Below the pieces are notes generated by a model. That model ran no database searches. It was given only the letters and a program-made list of their open reading frames with translations, and had not been told where the DNA came from. A stretch of DNA of 64,000 bases from Streptomyces abyssomicinicus (lineage in GTDB: Bacteria > Actinomycetota > Actinomycetes > Streptomycetales > Streptomycetaceae), in assembly GCF_008974245.1 (NCBI RefSeq), contig NZ_BBZI01000005.1:840180-904179 (forward strand), in the 5' to 3' direction. Below are positions 35,416 through 45,315 of this stretch, piece by piece. The translations under genes and the position numbers were made by a program. Numbering within the stretch: the first letter of the stretch is position 1; the number at the start of each line of letters is the position of its first letter.

Positions 35416-38391
35416 ATGGGGGATCAGATGCCGGTAGCGGCGCGGGACGACGTCGTCACCATCAGCTTCGCCGGGTTCAACCGCCCGTGGGCCGCCTGGA
35501 TCGGCGACCGCCTCGAACGGCGCGGGCTGCGCGTCGTCTACCAGCGCTGGGACCCCGCCCCCGAGGAGCCCCTCGAGGTGCTGCTGACCGACCTCGCGAT
35601 GGCGCCGGGCCGGGTGGTCCTGGTGTGCAGCGACTGGTATTTCCAGATGGGGCCGCGGACCCCCACCGAATGGAACCAGGCCCTGCGGGCCGTCCTCCGG
35701 GAGCACCCCGGGCGCTTCCACGCGGTGACCGTCGCCGCCAATCCGCTGCCCGCGGCCACCGCCGCCCTGGCCCCGCTGGAGCTGCCCGGTCTCGGCGAGC
35801 CGGAGGCCGAGCGGCGCCTCCTGGCGAGCCTGTCCCTGGCGGGTGTCCCGGCGGGCCCGGCCGGCCCGCGCTCGCCCCGGTTCCCCCGCAACGTGCCGGA
35901 CGTGTGGGGCGGCATCCGCCGCCGCAACATCCGCTTCACCGGCCGGGAGCGGTTCCTCAACGACGCGTACGGCTTCTTCAGCCGGGCCGCTCCCGGCGCG
36001 GGGGTGCTCACCTTCCACGGCATGCCGGGGGTCGGCAAGACGCAGCTGGCGGCCGAGTACGTCTACCGGTTCGGCTCCGAGTACGACGTCGTCTGGTGGG
36101 TGGACGCCGGGTCGGTCCCCACCTACCGGCAGCAACTCGCGCGCCTGGCCGGGGCGTTGCGGCTGCCCACCGGCCAGGGGTACGGGGAGCGGCTGCGGGC
36201 GGTGATGGAGGCCCTGCGCAAGGGGCAGCCCTACGACCGCTGGCTGGTGATCCTGGACGGCGCGGACGAGCCGGAAGGGCTCAAGAACCTGCTGCCCTCC
36301 GGCAGCGGACACCTGCTGATCACCTCCCGCAACAACCAGTGGGCCCACCACAACAGCGAGCTGATGGAGGTGCCGGTCTACGACCGGGTCGAGTCGGTCT
36401 CCTTCATCCGCCGCCGGGCCCCCCGCATCACCGACGAGGACGCCGACCTGCTCGCCGAGGCGCTGGGAGACCTGCCGCTGGTCCTCGACCAGACGGCCGC
36501 CTGGCTCAGCGACTCGGAGATGTCCGTCCCCGACTACCTGGATCTCCTGCGGAGGGGGATCGACGACGACGTCCTGCGGGTGTCCGACGACTTCCCCCTC
36601 GCCTTCCCGACGGCCTGGTCGCTGCTGATCAACAACCTCAGGGAGAAACTGCCGGAATCGGTCGCCCTGCTGCGTCTGTGCACCTGCTTCGCGCCCGGGC
36701 ACATCCCCGTCGGCCTGCTGCAGGGGCTCCGCCGCCAGGACGTCCCCGAGCAGATCCGCGGCCTGCTCACCGACCGGGTGCTCTGGAACCGGGCGCTCGC
36801 CCAGCTGCGCCAGTACTCCGTCATCAGCCTGGAGTCCCCGGACCGGGACGACGGCGCCCGCGAGTCGGTCTACCTGCACCGGATGGTGCATGGCATCGTT
36901 CACCTCAACATGTCCGACGCAGATCACGAGGCCTTCTGCGAGGTCGCCCGGAAGGCCTTGGCCGCCGCCGACCCCCGCCGACCCGACGAGTCGTCGTCCT
37001 GGTCGCAGTACGCCACCATCACGCCCCACCTGGTGCAGTCCGACGCCCTGCGGAGCCCGGCCCCCGAGGTCCAGGAACTCGTCCTCAACTGCCTGCGCTA
37101 CCTGTACCGGTCGGGTGAGTACACGGAGGGGATCCAGCTCGCCGAGCGCACCCTCGAGGCGTGGCACGACCTGCTCGGCCCCGAGCACGAGCGGCTCTGG
37201 GACCTCAACCACCACTACACGAACCTGCTGCGCGGCGCGGGTGACTACGCCCGCACCGAGCAACTCAACCGGCGCATCGTGGAGCGTCTGCGGGACCAGC
37301 GGGGCAGCGACGACCTGGACCACCTGCGGGCGGCCGGAGGGCTCGCCGCGGACCTGCGGGGCCTGGGGCGCTACCAGGAGGCGCTCGAGGTGTCCGTGTG
37401 GGTACGGGACGCCTACCGGCGGGTCCTCGGCGAGGACGACCTGCTCACCGTCACGGCGCTCCACAACGTGGGCGTCAGCCAGCGGCTCCTCGGCCGCTTC
37501 CACGACGCCCTGGCCACCCAGCGGGCGACCACGGAGGCGTACCGGCGGCTCCTGGACGAGACCCATCTGAGCATCCTGCACTCCCAGACCGTCGAGGCCG
37601 AGGTGCTCCGGTTCCTCGGGCGCTACGGCGAGGCGGAGTCGCTGCAGAACGACAACCTTCAGCGGTTCGCCCTGGCGCGGGTGGAGGAGGACCACACCTG
37701 GCGGCTGACGGCGGAGCTCAACCTCGCCCTCATCCACTACCGCAACGGCCGCATCCGTGAGGCCGGCCAGGAGATCGCCTCCGTCGTCGAGCGGGCCGAA
37801 CGCAAGCTGGGCGAACGCAACCCCGACACCAACCGCTTCCTCAACTCGCTGGCGGTCTACACCCGTGAGCACGGGGACATCGACGAGGCCCGCACGCTGT
37901 CGGAGCGCGTCGTGAACGCCTACGAGACGCGGCTGGGACCCGGTCATCCCTACAGCGCCGGCACGCGGAGCAATCTGGCGATCGTGCTGCGCAACCTGGG
38001 CGAGCGGCGGCAGGCGTACGAGACGGCCGAGGAGGCGCTGGTCGCCATGACATCGGCGGTCGGGGAGCTGCACCCCTGGACGCTGGGATGCGCCATCAAC
38101 GCCAGCGCCCTGCGCAACTTCATCGGCGAGTACGAGTCGGCCGTGGAGCTGTCCGAGGTCACCGCCACCCGCGCCGCCGAGGTCCTGGGACGGACCCACC
38201 CGATGGCGCTGTCCGCGCGCATCGCCTACGCCGACGACCTGCGGGGCATGCGCAAGTGGGCCCGGGCGGCCAAGGAGGAGGAGGCGGCCGTCACCGACCT
38301 GTCGGAGACGCTCGGCCGGAGCCATCCCCACACCGTCTCCGCCCGCAACCAGAACCGGCCGTACTGGGACTTCGAACCGCAGATCACGTGA
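35416..38391 (+). CDS. fxsT: FxsT-like STAND protein: TIR - NB-ARC - TPR
   Basis: 991-residue signalling NTPase. A TIR-like domain occupies ~10-105 (VTISFAGFNRPWAAWIGDRL, VVLVCSDWYF; E85 in TEWNQAL sits where TIR NADases have their catalytic glutamate). The NB-ARC core has Walker A GMPGVGKT (202-209), Walker B LVILDGADE (277-285), LLITSRNNQW and DLPLVLDQTAAWL. About ten kinesin-light-chain-like TPRs fill ~560-985. By analogy with Apaf/NLR-type STANDs, TPRs sense a ligand, ATP drives assembly and TIR is the output, possibly NAD+ cleavage. ATG 35416 was chosen; ATG 35428 and GTG 35395 are alternatives. It lies 62 bases after the HExxH gene. Confidence 0.88.
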   Translation: MGDQMPVAARDDVVTISFAGFNRPWAAWIGDRLERRGLRVVYQRWDPAPEEPLEVLLTDLAMAPGRVVLVCSDWYFQMGPRTPTEWNQALRAVLREHPGRFHAVTVAANPLPAATAALAPLELPGLGEPEAERRLLASLSLAGVPAGPAGPRSPRFPRNVPDVWGGIRRRNIRFTGRERFLNDAYGFFSRAAPGAGVLTFHGMPGVGKTQLAAEYVYRFGSEYDVVWWVDAGSVPTYRQQLARLAGALRLPTGQGYGERLRAVMEALRKGQPYDRWLVILDGADEPEGLKNLLPSGSGHLLITSRNNQWAHHNSELMEVPVYDRVESVSFIRRRAPRITDEDADLLAEALGDLPLVLDQTAAWLSDSEMSVPDYLDLLRRGIDDDVLRVSDDFPLAFPTAWSLLINNLREKLPESVALLRLCTCFAPGHIPVGLLQGLRRQDVPEQIRGLLTDRVLWNRALAQLRQYSVISLESPDRDDGARESVYLHRMVHGIVHLNMSDADHEAFCEVARKALAAADPRRPDESSSWSQYATITPHLVQSDALRSPAPEVQELVLNCLRYLYRSGEYTEGIQLAERTLEAWHDLLGPEHERLWDLNHHYTNLLRGAGDYARTEQLNRRIVERLRDQRGSDDLDHLRAAGGLAADLRGLGRYQEALEVSVWVRDAYRRVLGEDDLLTVTALHNVGVSQRLLGRFHDALATQRATTEAYRRLLDETHLSILHSQTVEAEVLRFLGRYGEAESLQNDNLQRFALARVEEDHTWRLTAELNLALIHYRNGRIREAGQEIASVVERAERKLGERNPDTNRFLNSLAVYTREHGDIDEARTLSERVVNAYETRLGPGHPYSAGTRSNLAIVLRNLGERRQAYETAEEALVAMTSAVGELHPWTLGCAINASALRNFIGEYESAVELSEVTATRAAEVLGRTHPMALSARIAYADDLRGMRKWARAAKEEEAAVTDLSETLGRSHPHTVSARNQNRPYWDFEPQIT

Positions 38392-38417
38392 CCGGCCCAC
38401 GGGAAAACGGGGGATCC

Positions 38418-38867
38418 ATGCAGGACGACGAGCAGATCGGCATCCCGATCTTCGTGGACGAGGCGCAGGGCCCCGTCCCGCCCGGAGGTGACGTCTTCTA
38501 CTCCGACGTCGGCACCCGCGCCGGCACGGCCCGCCGGGCCCGCCGCGTCGGCGCGGCGGTGCAGGACAGTTACGGCCCGGCGCTCGACCTCGCCGAGCAG
38601 GCCGTGCAGCAGGCCGCCGCGCGGTTCCGGGCCCTCGGCAGGGCCGTGCGCCCCGACGAGATCGAGATGCAGTTCGGCATCACGGTCAAGGGGGAGGGCA
38701 CGGTGGGCATCGCCAAGGCCGGGGCCGAGGCGCAGATCCGCTTCACCTTCCGCTGGCACACCGCCGCCGAACCGATCATCCCCTCGCCGCGCGTCGACGA
38801 GCAGATCACACAGACCGAAACCGCCGGGACTCCGCCGCCCGAAGGGGAGGCGGAGCCGCAACCCTGA
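38418..38867 (+). CDS. Trypco1-domain protein
   Basis: 149-residue protein (CU044_2847-like) with the trypsin-co-occurring domain 1 pattern: strands IGIPIFVDEA near the N-terminus, helices (LDLAEQAVQQAAARFRALG), then PDEIEMQFGITVKGEGTVGI and a final beta strand AQIRFTFRW. The tail is proline/glutamate-rich. Trypco1 proteins are found with trypsin-like proteases of conflict systems; here the partner is the trypsin-VMAP protein 10 kb upstream. 26 bases after fxsT with a GGGGGA site; last gene of the system. Molecular role unknown. Confidence 0.82.
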   Translation: MQDDEQIGIPIFVDEAQGPVPPGGDVFYSDVGTRAGTARRARRVGAAVQDSYGPALDLAEQAVQQAAARFRALGRAVRPDEIEMQFGITVKGEGTVGIAKAGAEAQIRFTFRWHTAAEPIIPSPRVDEQITQTETAGTPPPEGEAEPQP

Positions 38868-38882
38868 CGGACGCGGCGCCGC

Positions 38883-39827
38883 TCACCCCAGGGACTCCCG
38901 CAGCAGGAACTCCCGTAGCGCGGCGACCACTTCCTCCGCCCGCTCCGTCGGCAGCGAGTGGTGCCCGGCCCCCTCCGCCGTCACCACCGTCACCCGGGGC
39001 AGCAGGTCCCGGGCCCGCTCGGCCACCCGCCGGGCGTCGTGCGCACGGCCGGCGCCCGCGAGGAGGACCAGCGTCGGCACCGCGCACCCGCGCAGCGCCG
39101 ACGCGTCGGGCCGGCGGGCCGGAAGCACCTTGGTGCGCCGAGCCCCCACGGTGGCCCCCAGGAACGCCTCCCAGGCCGGGTCGACGGGCGGGGCCCCGGT
39201 CTCCCAGCGGTGGAAGGAGCGCACCCGGCCGGGGGTCGGGCGCAGCAGCATCGGCAGGGCCCGCAGGACGTAGGGCGGGCGCAGGCCGGCGAAGCAGCCG
39301 GTCGGGTCCAGCAGGGCGAGGCGCGTGATCCGCCCCGGCTCCCGCAGGGTGTGGCGCAGGGCGATCCAGGCGCCGTAGGAGTGGCCGCAGAGCGCGGTGC
39401 GGTCCAGGCCGAGGCCGTCGAGCACGGAGGTCAGCCAGGACTCCAGGCCGGCCGCGTCGCGCAGCGGGTCGCCGTCGGGGACGGTGCGGCCGATGTCGCC
39501 GAGCAGGTCGACGGCGTACAGGCGGTGGGTGCGGGCCAGGCCGGGGGCGGCGGAGTACCAGGCCATGGAGGTGGCGCCGCCGCCCGGCAGCAGCACCAGG
39601 GGCGGGGCGTCCTCGGGGCCGCAGACGTGGACCCGGGTGGTGCCGAACCGGGACGGGAGGTCGAGGGCGCGGGTGTCCGCGGGCCAGCGGCTCAGGAGCG
39701 CGTCGTACGCGGCGTCGAACGGCACCGGGCCGGCGCCTCCGGCGGTCTTCTCCCCACCGGCTCCTCGAACACCGTGACCGGCCGCCGGTACTGACTTCCC
39801 GTCGGCTCCGTGCTCTGCCATGGACAC
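38883..39827 (-). CDS. Alpha/beta-fold hydrolase
   Basis: 314-residue hydrolase of the alpha/beta superfamily: oxyanion strand LVLLPGGGATSMAW, nucleophile elbow GHSYGAW, acid after VPTLVLLAGAG-RAHD, and terminal histidine AGHHSLP. No signal peptide. GTG at 39827 (GGAAGG upstream) or ATG at 39821. It converges on the Trypco1 gene with a 15-base gap but is on the other strand and probably not part of that system. Substrate unknown; not a recognisable enterobactin esterase. Confidence 0.85.
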   Translation of the reverse strand: MSMAEHGADGKSVPAAGHGVRGAGGEKTAGGAGPVPFDAAYDALLSRWPADTRALDLPSRFGTTRVHVCGPEDAPPLVLLPGGGATSMAWYSAAPGLARTHRLYAVDLLGDIGRTVPDGDPLRDAAGLESWLTSVLDGLGLDRTALCGHSYGAWIALRHTLREPGRITRLALLDPTGCFAGLRPPYVLRALPMLLRPTPGRVRSFHRWETGAPPVDPAWEAFLGATVGARRTKVLPARRPDASALRGCAVPTLVLLAGAGRAHDARRVAERARDLLPRVTVVTAEGAGHHSLPTERAEEVVAALREFLLRESLG

Positions 39828-40092
39828 GCCTCACCTTCCCCCACCGGGACGCGGACCTGCCCCGATCTTTCCCTCCGACGGGCGACACGGCAAGCGAGGC
39901 GGCCTTCCGAACGCGAGGGGCCCGGGTCACCATGGGCCGCACGGCACGGCCCGGCGAGCACCGACGGGAGGTGGAGGCGTCATGCGGACGCGGCGAGGGC
40001 CACGGCACGTCCACCCGGCCCCGTCCGGCCCCGCCGTCGCGCCGGTGCGGGCGCGGCGGCGGGCGGCGCCGGACGGGGGACCGGTGGCGCGG

Positions 40093-41334
40093 TCAGCCGA
40101 CCCCGGTCCAGCCCTGCGGAACCGTGCCGAGCCGCACCCGTTGCGGGTGGTCGCCCACCGGGGTGGAGGTGATCTTCCGGCCGGTGGCGAAGGATATGGA
40201 GGTGACCTGGTCGGCGCCCGACTCGGAGACGACGCACGCGCTGCCGTCGCCCGTGACGGTCGACCAGTACGGCTTGGAGACCGGGACCAGCGGCCCCTCC
40301 TGGAGCGTCGCACGGTCCACGATCGTCGCGTAGTCGTCCATGGTCCCCGCCACGCACAGGTGCCCGCCGTTCGGCTCCATGGTCAGGCCGTGGTGACGGG
40401 AGTCGTTGACGAAGCCGGTCCGGTCGTCGGAGGTGGCCGGGTTCTTCGGCAGCGTCTTCATCCGGGTGATCCGGTCGGTGGCCACGTCGTACTCGAAGAA
40501 GCCGTTGAAGAAGGACACCTGGAAGTAGAGCTTCGACTCGTCCGGGCTGAACGCCGCCGGGCGGACCGCGTCCGAGTAGGCGCCGTAGCCGGCCGCGTCC
40601 AGGCGCCGGCGCATGTCGATGGTGCGGACCACCTGGAGCGTCTGCGCGTCGGCGACGGTGATCTTGCGGTCGCCCTTCAGGAAGTCCATCCACGGGGCGT
40701 CCAGGTCGTTGTTCACCTCGCCGATGGACATGTTCCAGATCTTGCCGTCGCCGGTGAAGACGTTCTCGTGCGGCTTGTCCCCGGTGGGGAAGCTGCCGAT
40801 CTCCCGGCCGGTGCCGATGTCGAGGACGTGCACCTTGTTCCCGGTCGACGCCGAGACCGCCACCCGGCCGCCGTCGGGGGAGACCGCCATGTGGTCCGCG
40901 CGGAAACCGTCCACCTGGAAACGCCAGTTGACGCGGCCGGTGGTCAGCGAGATGGAGACCACGTCGGCGAAGCTCGGCCGGGAGACGACCACCGAGGAGC
41001 CGTCCGGCGTGGAGTACATGTCGTCGGCGAACTGGTCGTGGCCCTCGCCCGCCGTCTCCCGGATGACGAGGAAGCCGGCCAGCCGGACCGGGTTGAGATA
41101 GATCTCCCTCAGGCGCTGCTCCTTGTCCGGGATCAGGTTGAGCTTCCCGATCGGGGACAGTCCCGCGTCGGAGGACAGCACACTGGCGGTGCCCTCCCAG
41201 TTGTTGGCGACGTACAGCACCTCGCGCTGCTGCTCGGCCTCCTCGGCGCCGGCCTGCCCGGCACCCGCGACGGTCAGCACCGTCGCGGCCGCCAGGGCCC
41301 GGAACACCCGTCCGCGTCCGACCTTCTCTCTCAC
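40093..41334 (-). CDS. Secreted YncE-like beta-propeller protein
   Basis: 413-residue exported protein. The signal peptide (VFRALAAATVLTVAGAGQAGAEE) is followed by repeated blades: LYVANNWEGTASVLSSD, MAVSPDGGRVAVSASTGNKV, AAFSPDESKLYFQVSF, and GHLCVAGTMDDYATIVD. These are typical of seven-bladed YncE/YVTN propellers. No catalytic motif. GTG start has AGGAG 9 bases upstream. Role in cell-surface binding is possible but unsupported. Confidence 0.85.
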   Translation of the reverse strand: MREKVGRGRVFRALAAATVLTVAGAGQAGAEEAEQQREVLYVANNWEGTASVLSSDAGLSPIGKLNLIPDKEQRLREIYLNPVRLAGFLVIRETAGEGHDQFADDMYSTPDGSSVVVSRPSFADVVSISLTTGRVNWRFQVDGFRADHMAVSPDGGRVAVSASTGNKVHVLDIGTGREIGSFPTGDKPHENVFTGDGKIWNMSIGEVNNDLDAPWMDFLKGDRKITVADAQTLQVVRTIDMRRRLDAAGYGAYSDAVRPAAFSPDESKLYFQVSFFNGFFEYDVATDRITRMKTLPKNPATSDDRTGFVNDSRHHGLTMEPNGGHLCVAGTMDDYATIVDRATLQEGPLVPVSKPYWSTVTGDGSACVVSESGADQVTSISFATGRKITSTPVGDHPQRVRLGTVPQGWTGVG

Positions 41335-41383
41335 ACTGTGCTCCTGTCTCCAGAAACCGGGTTCTCTCCGGACCGCTTCAGTG

Positions 41384-41422
41384 TTACCGGGGGTAAGGTA
41401 ATGGCCTTACGGGTCGGTAACC
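41384..41422. promoter_or_regulatory. Cluster of TTACC/GGTAA half-sites (putative operator)
   Basis: TTACC-GGG-GGTAA is a perfect palindrome (41384-41396), followed at once by a second GGTAA (41397-41401), CCTTAC (41405-41410) and GGTAACC (41416-41422). GTAAGG/CCTTAC also pair (41393-41398 and 41405-41410). The cluster lies 50 bases before the beta-propeller start (leftward) and 82 bases before the F420-type oxidoreductase gene (rightward). The factor is unknown. Confidence 0.45.
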
Positions 41423-41503
41423 AGAGTCCGCGCACGCCTGGTCGCCGGGAGCACGCCGCTGCACCCCTGTTTCGGCCACGCCCGACTCCCCAGGAGCCCG
41501 CCC

Positions 41504-42589
41504 ATGGACTTCGGACTCGTCCTGCAGACCGACCCGCCCGCCTCCCGCGTGATCGAGCTGATGCGGCGCGCCGAGCGAAACGGCTTCAGCCACGGCTGGA
41601 CCTTCGACTCCGCCGTGCTGTGGCAGGAACCCTTCGTGATCCACAGCCAGATCCTCGCGGCGACCGAGAGGCTGACCGTCGGACCGATGGTCACCAACCC
41701 CGGCACCCGCACCTGGGAGGTCACCGCCTCCACCTTCGCCACCCTCAACGACATGTTCGGCGACCGCACGGTGTGCGGCATCGGGCGCGGCGACTCGGCG
41801 ATGCGGGTGGCCGGGCGCAGCCCCAACACCCTTGCCGCCGTGGCCGAGGCGATGCGGGTGATCCGCTCCCTGGCCTCGGGCGAGGAGACCGACCTCGGTG
41901 ACGGCACCGTCATCCGGTTCCCCTGGGTGCGGCCGGGGAGCGGACTCCCCGTGTGGATGGCCGCCTACGGGCCGAAGGCGCTGCGCATGGCGGGCGAGCG
42001 GGCCGACGGGTTCATCCTCCAGCTCGCCGACCTGTACCTCACCGAGTACATGGTGAAGGCCGTCCGGGACGCCGCCGCGGCGGCCGGCCGGGACCCTGAC
42101 GAGGTGACCGTCTGCGTCGCCGCGCCCGCCTACGTCACCGACGACGACTCGCCGCAGGCGCTGGCCCACGCCCGTGAACAGTGCCGGTGGTTCGGGGGCA
42201 TGGTCGGCAACCACGTGGCCGACCTGGTCGCCCGGTACGGCGCCGACACCGCAGTCGTGCCGCACGAGCTGACCGACTACATCGCGGCCCGCCAGGGCTA
42301 CGACTACTCCCACCACGGCCGCAGCGGGAACCCGGACACGGCTTTCGTCCCCGACGAGATCGTCGACCGGTTCTGCGTCCTGGGGCCGGTGGAACGGCAC
42401 CTGGAGAAGCTGGCCGCCCTGCGCGACCTCGGCGTCGACCAGTTCGCCGTGTACGACATGCACGACGCGCAGGAGAAGGTCGTCGACGTCTACGGCGCCC
42501 GGGTCATCCCCGTCCTCGGCCGCGCGGGCGGCTCCGGGGCCCCGGCCCAGGACGCCCCCGACGGGGCCGCCGCGCGCGACGGCGCTTGA
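41504..42589 (+). CDS. LLM-class F420-dependent oxidoreductase (TIGR03842-like)
   Basis: 361-residue luciferase-like TIM-barrel enzyme: MDFGLVLQTDPP start, LTVGPMVTNPGTRTWEVTAS, GIGRGDSAMRVAGRSP and WMAAYGPKALRMAGERADGFILQ. Members of this subgroup commonly accompany hydantoinase/NCS1 genes in actinobacteria, so it probably acts on pyrimidines or hydantoins, possibly as the missing uracil-reducing step. This role is inferred from context. ATG has AGGAG upstream. It is followed by the NCS1 permease after a hairpin. Confidence 0.87.
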   Translation: MDFGLVLQTDPPASRVIELMRRAERNGFSHGWTFDSAVLWQEPFVIHSQILAATERLTVGPMVTNPGTRTWEVTASTFATLNDMFGDRTVCGIGRGDSAMRVAGRSPNTLAAVAEAMRVIRSLASGEETDLGDGTVIRFPWVRPGSGLPVWMAAYGPKALRMAGERADGFILQLADLYLTEYMVKAVRDAAAAAGRDPDEVTVCVAAPAYVTDDDSPQALAHAREQCRWFGGMVGNHVADLVARYGADTAVVPHELTDYIAARQGYDYSHHGRSGNPDTAFVPDEIVDRFCVLGPVERHLEKLAALRDLGVDQFAVYDMHDAQEKVVDVYGARVIPVLGRAGGSGAPAQDAPDGAAARDGA

Positions 42590-42620
42590 CGGCCCTGCGT
42601 GACGCGGGTACGCCGGATGC

Positions 42621-42651
42621 GTGACGTACGGCGCGCCCGGCGCCGCGTCAC
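42621..42651. terminator. Hairpin between oxidoreductase and permease genes
   Basis: GTGACG and CGGCGC pair with GCGCCG and CGTCAC around a 5-base loop, with a 2-base bulge (TA). It lies 32 bases after the oxidoreductase stop and could act as a partial terminator that lowers permease expression. Confidence 0.5.
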
Positions 42652-42792
42652 GCCATGACGCCACCTCGCCCCGACCTCACCGAGACATCGCCCCGGCAGC
42701 ACCCGACGTCGCCCCGTCCTCCCCGGTTCCCCGCGTCCCCGGTTCCACCGCACGGCCACCCCGACCGCCACGTCTCCTGGATCGGCCTGCCC

Positions 42793-44361
<1,569 letters not shown>

Positions 44362-44436
44362 GGCCCTGGCGGAGCGGCAGGGGGACCGGCGGACGCGCGG
44401 CCGGGCGGAGGGGCGCCGGACGGACGCGCGGCCGGG

Positions 44437-45150
44437 TCAGCCGGCCGGCTTCTCCAGCGCGGCCAGCGCCTCGCCGGCCGCCTTCGCCGCACCGTCGCGG
44501 ATCTTGTCGGCGCTCGGCGTCGTCTTCTCGACGAAGTCGCCGCCGTTGTAGGTGACCACGACCAGGGCGTTGCCCGAACGGACCGTCAGCTCGGTCTCCT
44601 GGACCTTGTTGCCCTTGTCGCTGGTCTTGGCGCTCAGCGAGTACGCCTCGTCGCCGAGTCCCTCGAACGGCCCGCCCTTGCCGTCGGCGACGACGCGGTC
44701 GAAGGCCTTCTGCGCGTCCTCGTTGGACCGGCGTATCTCGTAGGAGACGTCCAGCCAGCGGTAGGAGTAGCCCTTGAGCGCGTGCCACTGACACATCCTG
44801 CGCACGTCCTTGTCGGTGGACGCGAGTTCGCCGGTGGTCAGCTTCCCCGGCACCAGGGAGGTGACGGTCTTCTTGGAGACCGCCTTGCAGGGGTCCGGCG
44901 CCTTCTCGTACGTCTTCTCCTGCTCGTCGGACCCGCCGGAGGAGCCCTTGCCGTCCCCCGCGTCCTTCCCGGCCCCGCCGTCCTCGCCGCCGGACTCCGG
45001 GGAGTCGCCGGAGGAACCGGACTTCTCGCTGCTCGCGGCCGCCTCCGGCGGGTCGGCGAGCGGACCGGCGGACATCGCCCAGCCGGCCGTGGCGAGGACG
45101 ACGACCGGCATCAGGCGCACAGTGAGAGCGAGCGGCAGGGAAAAAGGCAC
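44437..45150 (-). CDS. DUF3558-like exported protein
   Basis: 237-residue secreted or anchored protein. N-terminal hydrophobic segment (PLALTVRLMPVVVLATAGWAMSAG) without a lipobox cysteine, a Ser/Gly/Asp-rich linker (~35-85), then a globular domain with a cysteine pair (DPCKAVSK, RMCQWHA) and strands TELTVRSGNALVVVTYNGGDF. This resembles DUF3558 domains of actinobacterial surface proteins. GTG start with a weak site. Function unknown. Confidence 0.75.
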   Translation of the reverse strand: MPFSLPLALTVRLMPVVVLATAGWAMSAGPLADPPEAAASSEKSGSSGDSPESGGEDGGAGKDAGDGKGSSGGSDEQEKTYEKAPDPCKAVSKKTVTSLVPGKLTTGELASTDKDVRRMCQWHALKGYSYRWLDVSYEIRRSNEDAQKAFDRVVADGKGGPFEGLGDEAYSLSAKTSDKGNKVQETELTVRSGNALVVVTYNGGDFVEKTTPSADKIRDGAAKAAGEALAALEKPAG

Positions 45151-45315
45151 GGCGCACTTCTCTGGGAGACGACGGCGGAGCCTGCCGAGGCAGGCGAACG
45201 CCAGTCAAACATGTGTTTCTGTCGGTACGGAAGCCTGAACTCGCTCCGTGGCCGGACGATCACAACCCGGACGGGGCGGAACCGGTGCCTCCACGGAGCG
45301 AGCGGGCCGCGGGGC

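Noticed and set aside
38883..39827. Alpha/beta hydrolase as enterobactin esterase (Fes/IroE)
   Set aside because: No Fes- or IroE-specific motif, no iron box, 20 kb from the operon; only the generic fold is supported.
44376..44432. Direct repeat GGACGCGCGGCCGGG between permease and DUF3558-like genes
   Set aside because: Only two short copies in very GC-rich sequence; likely chance or minor slippage with no further support.
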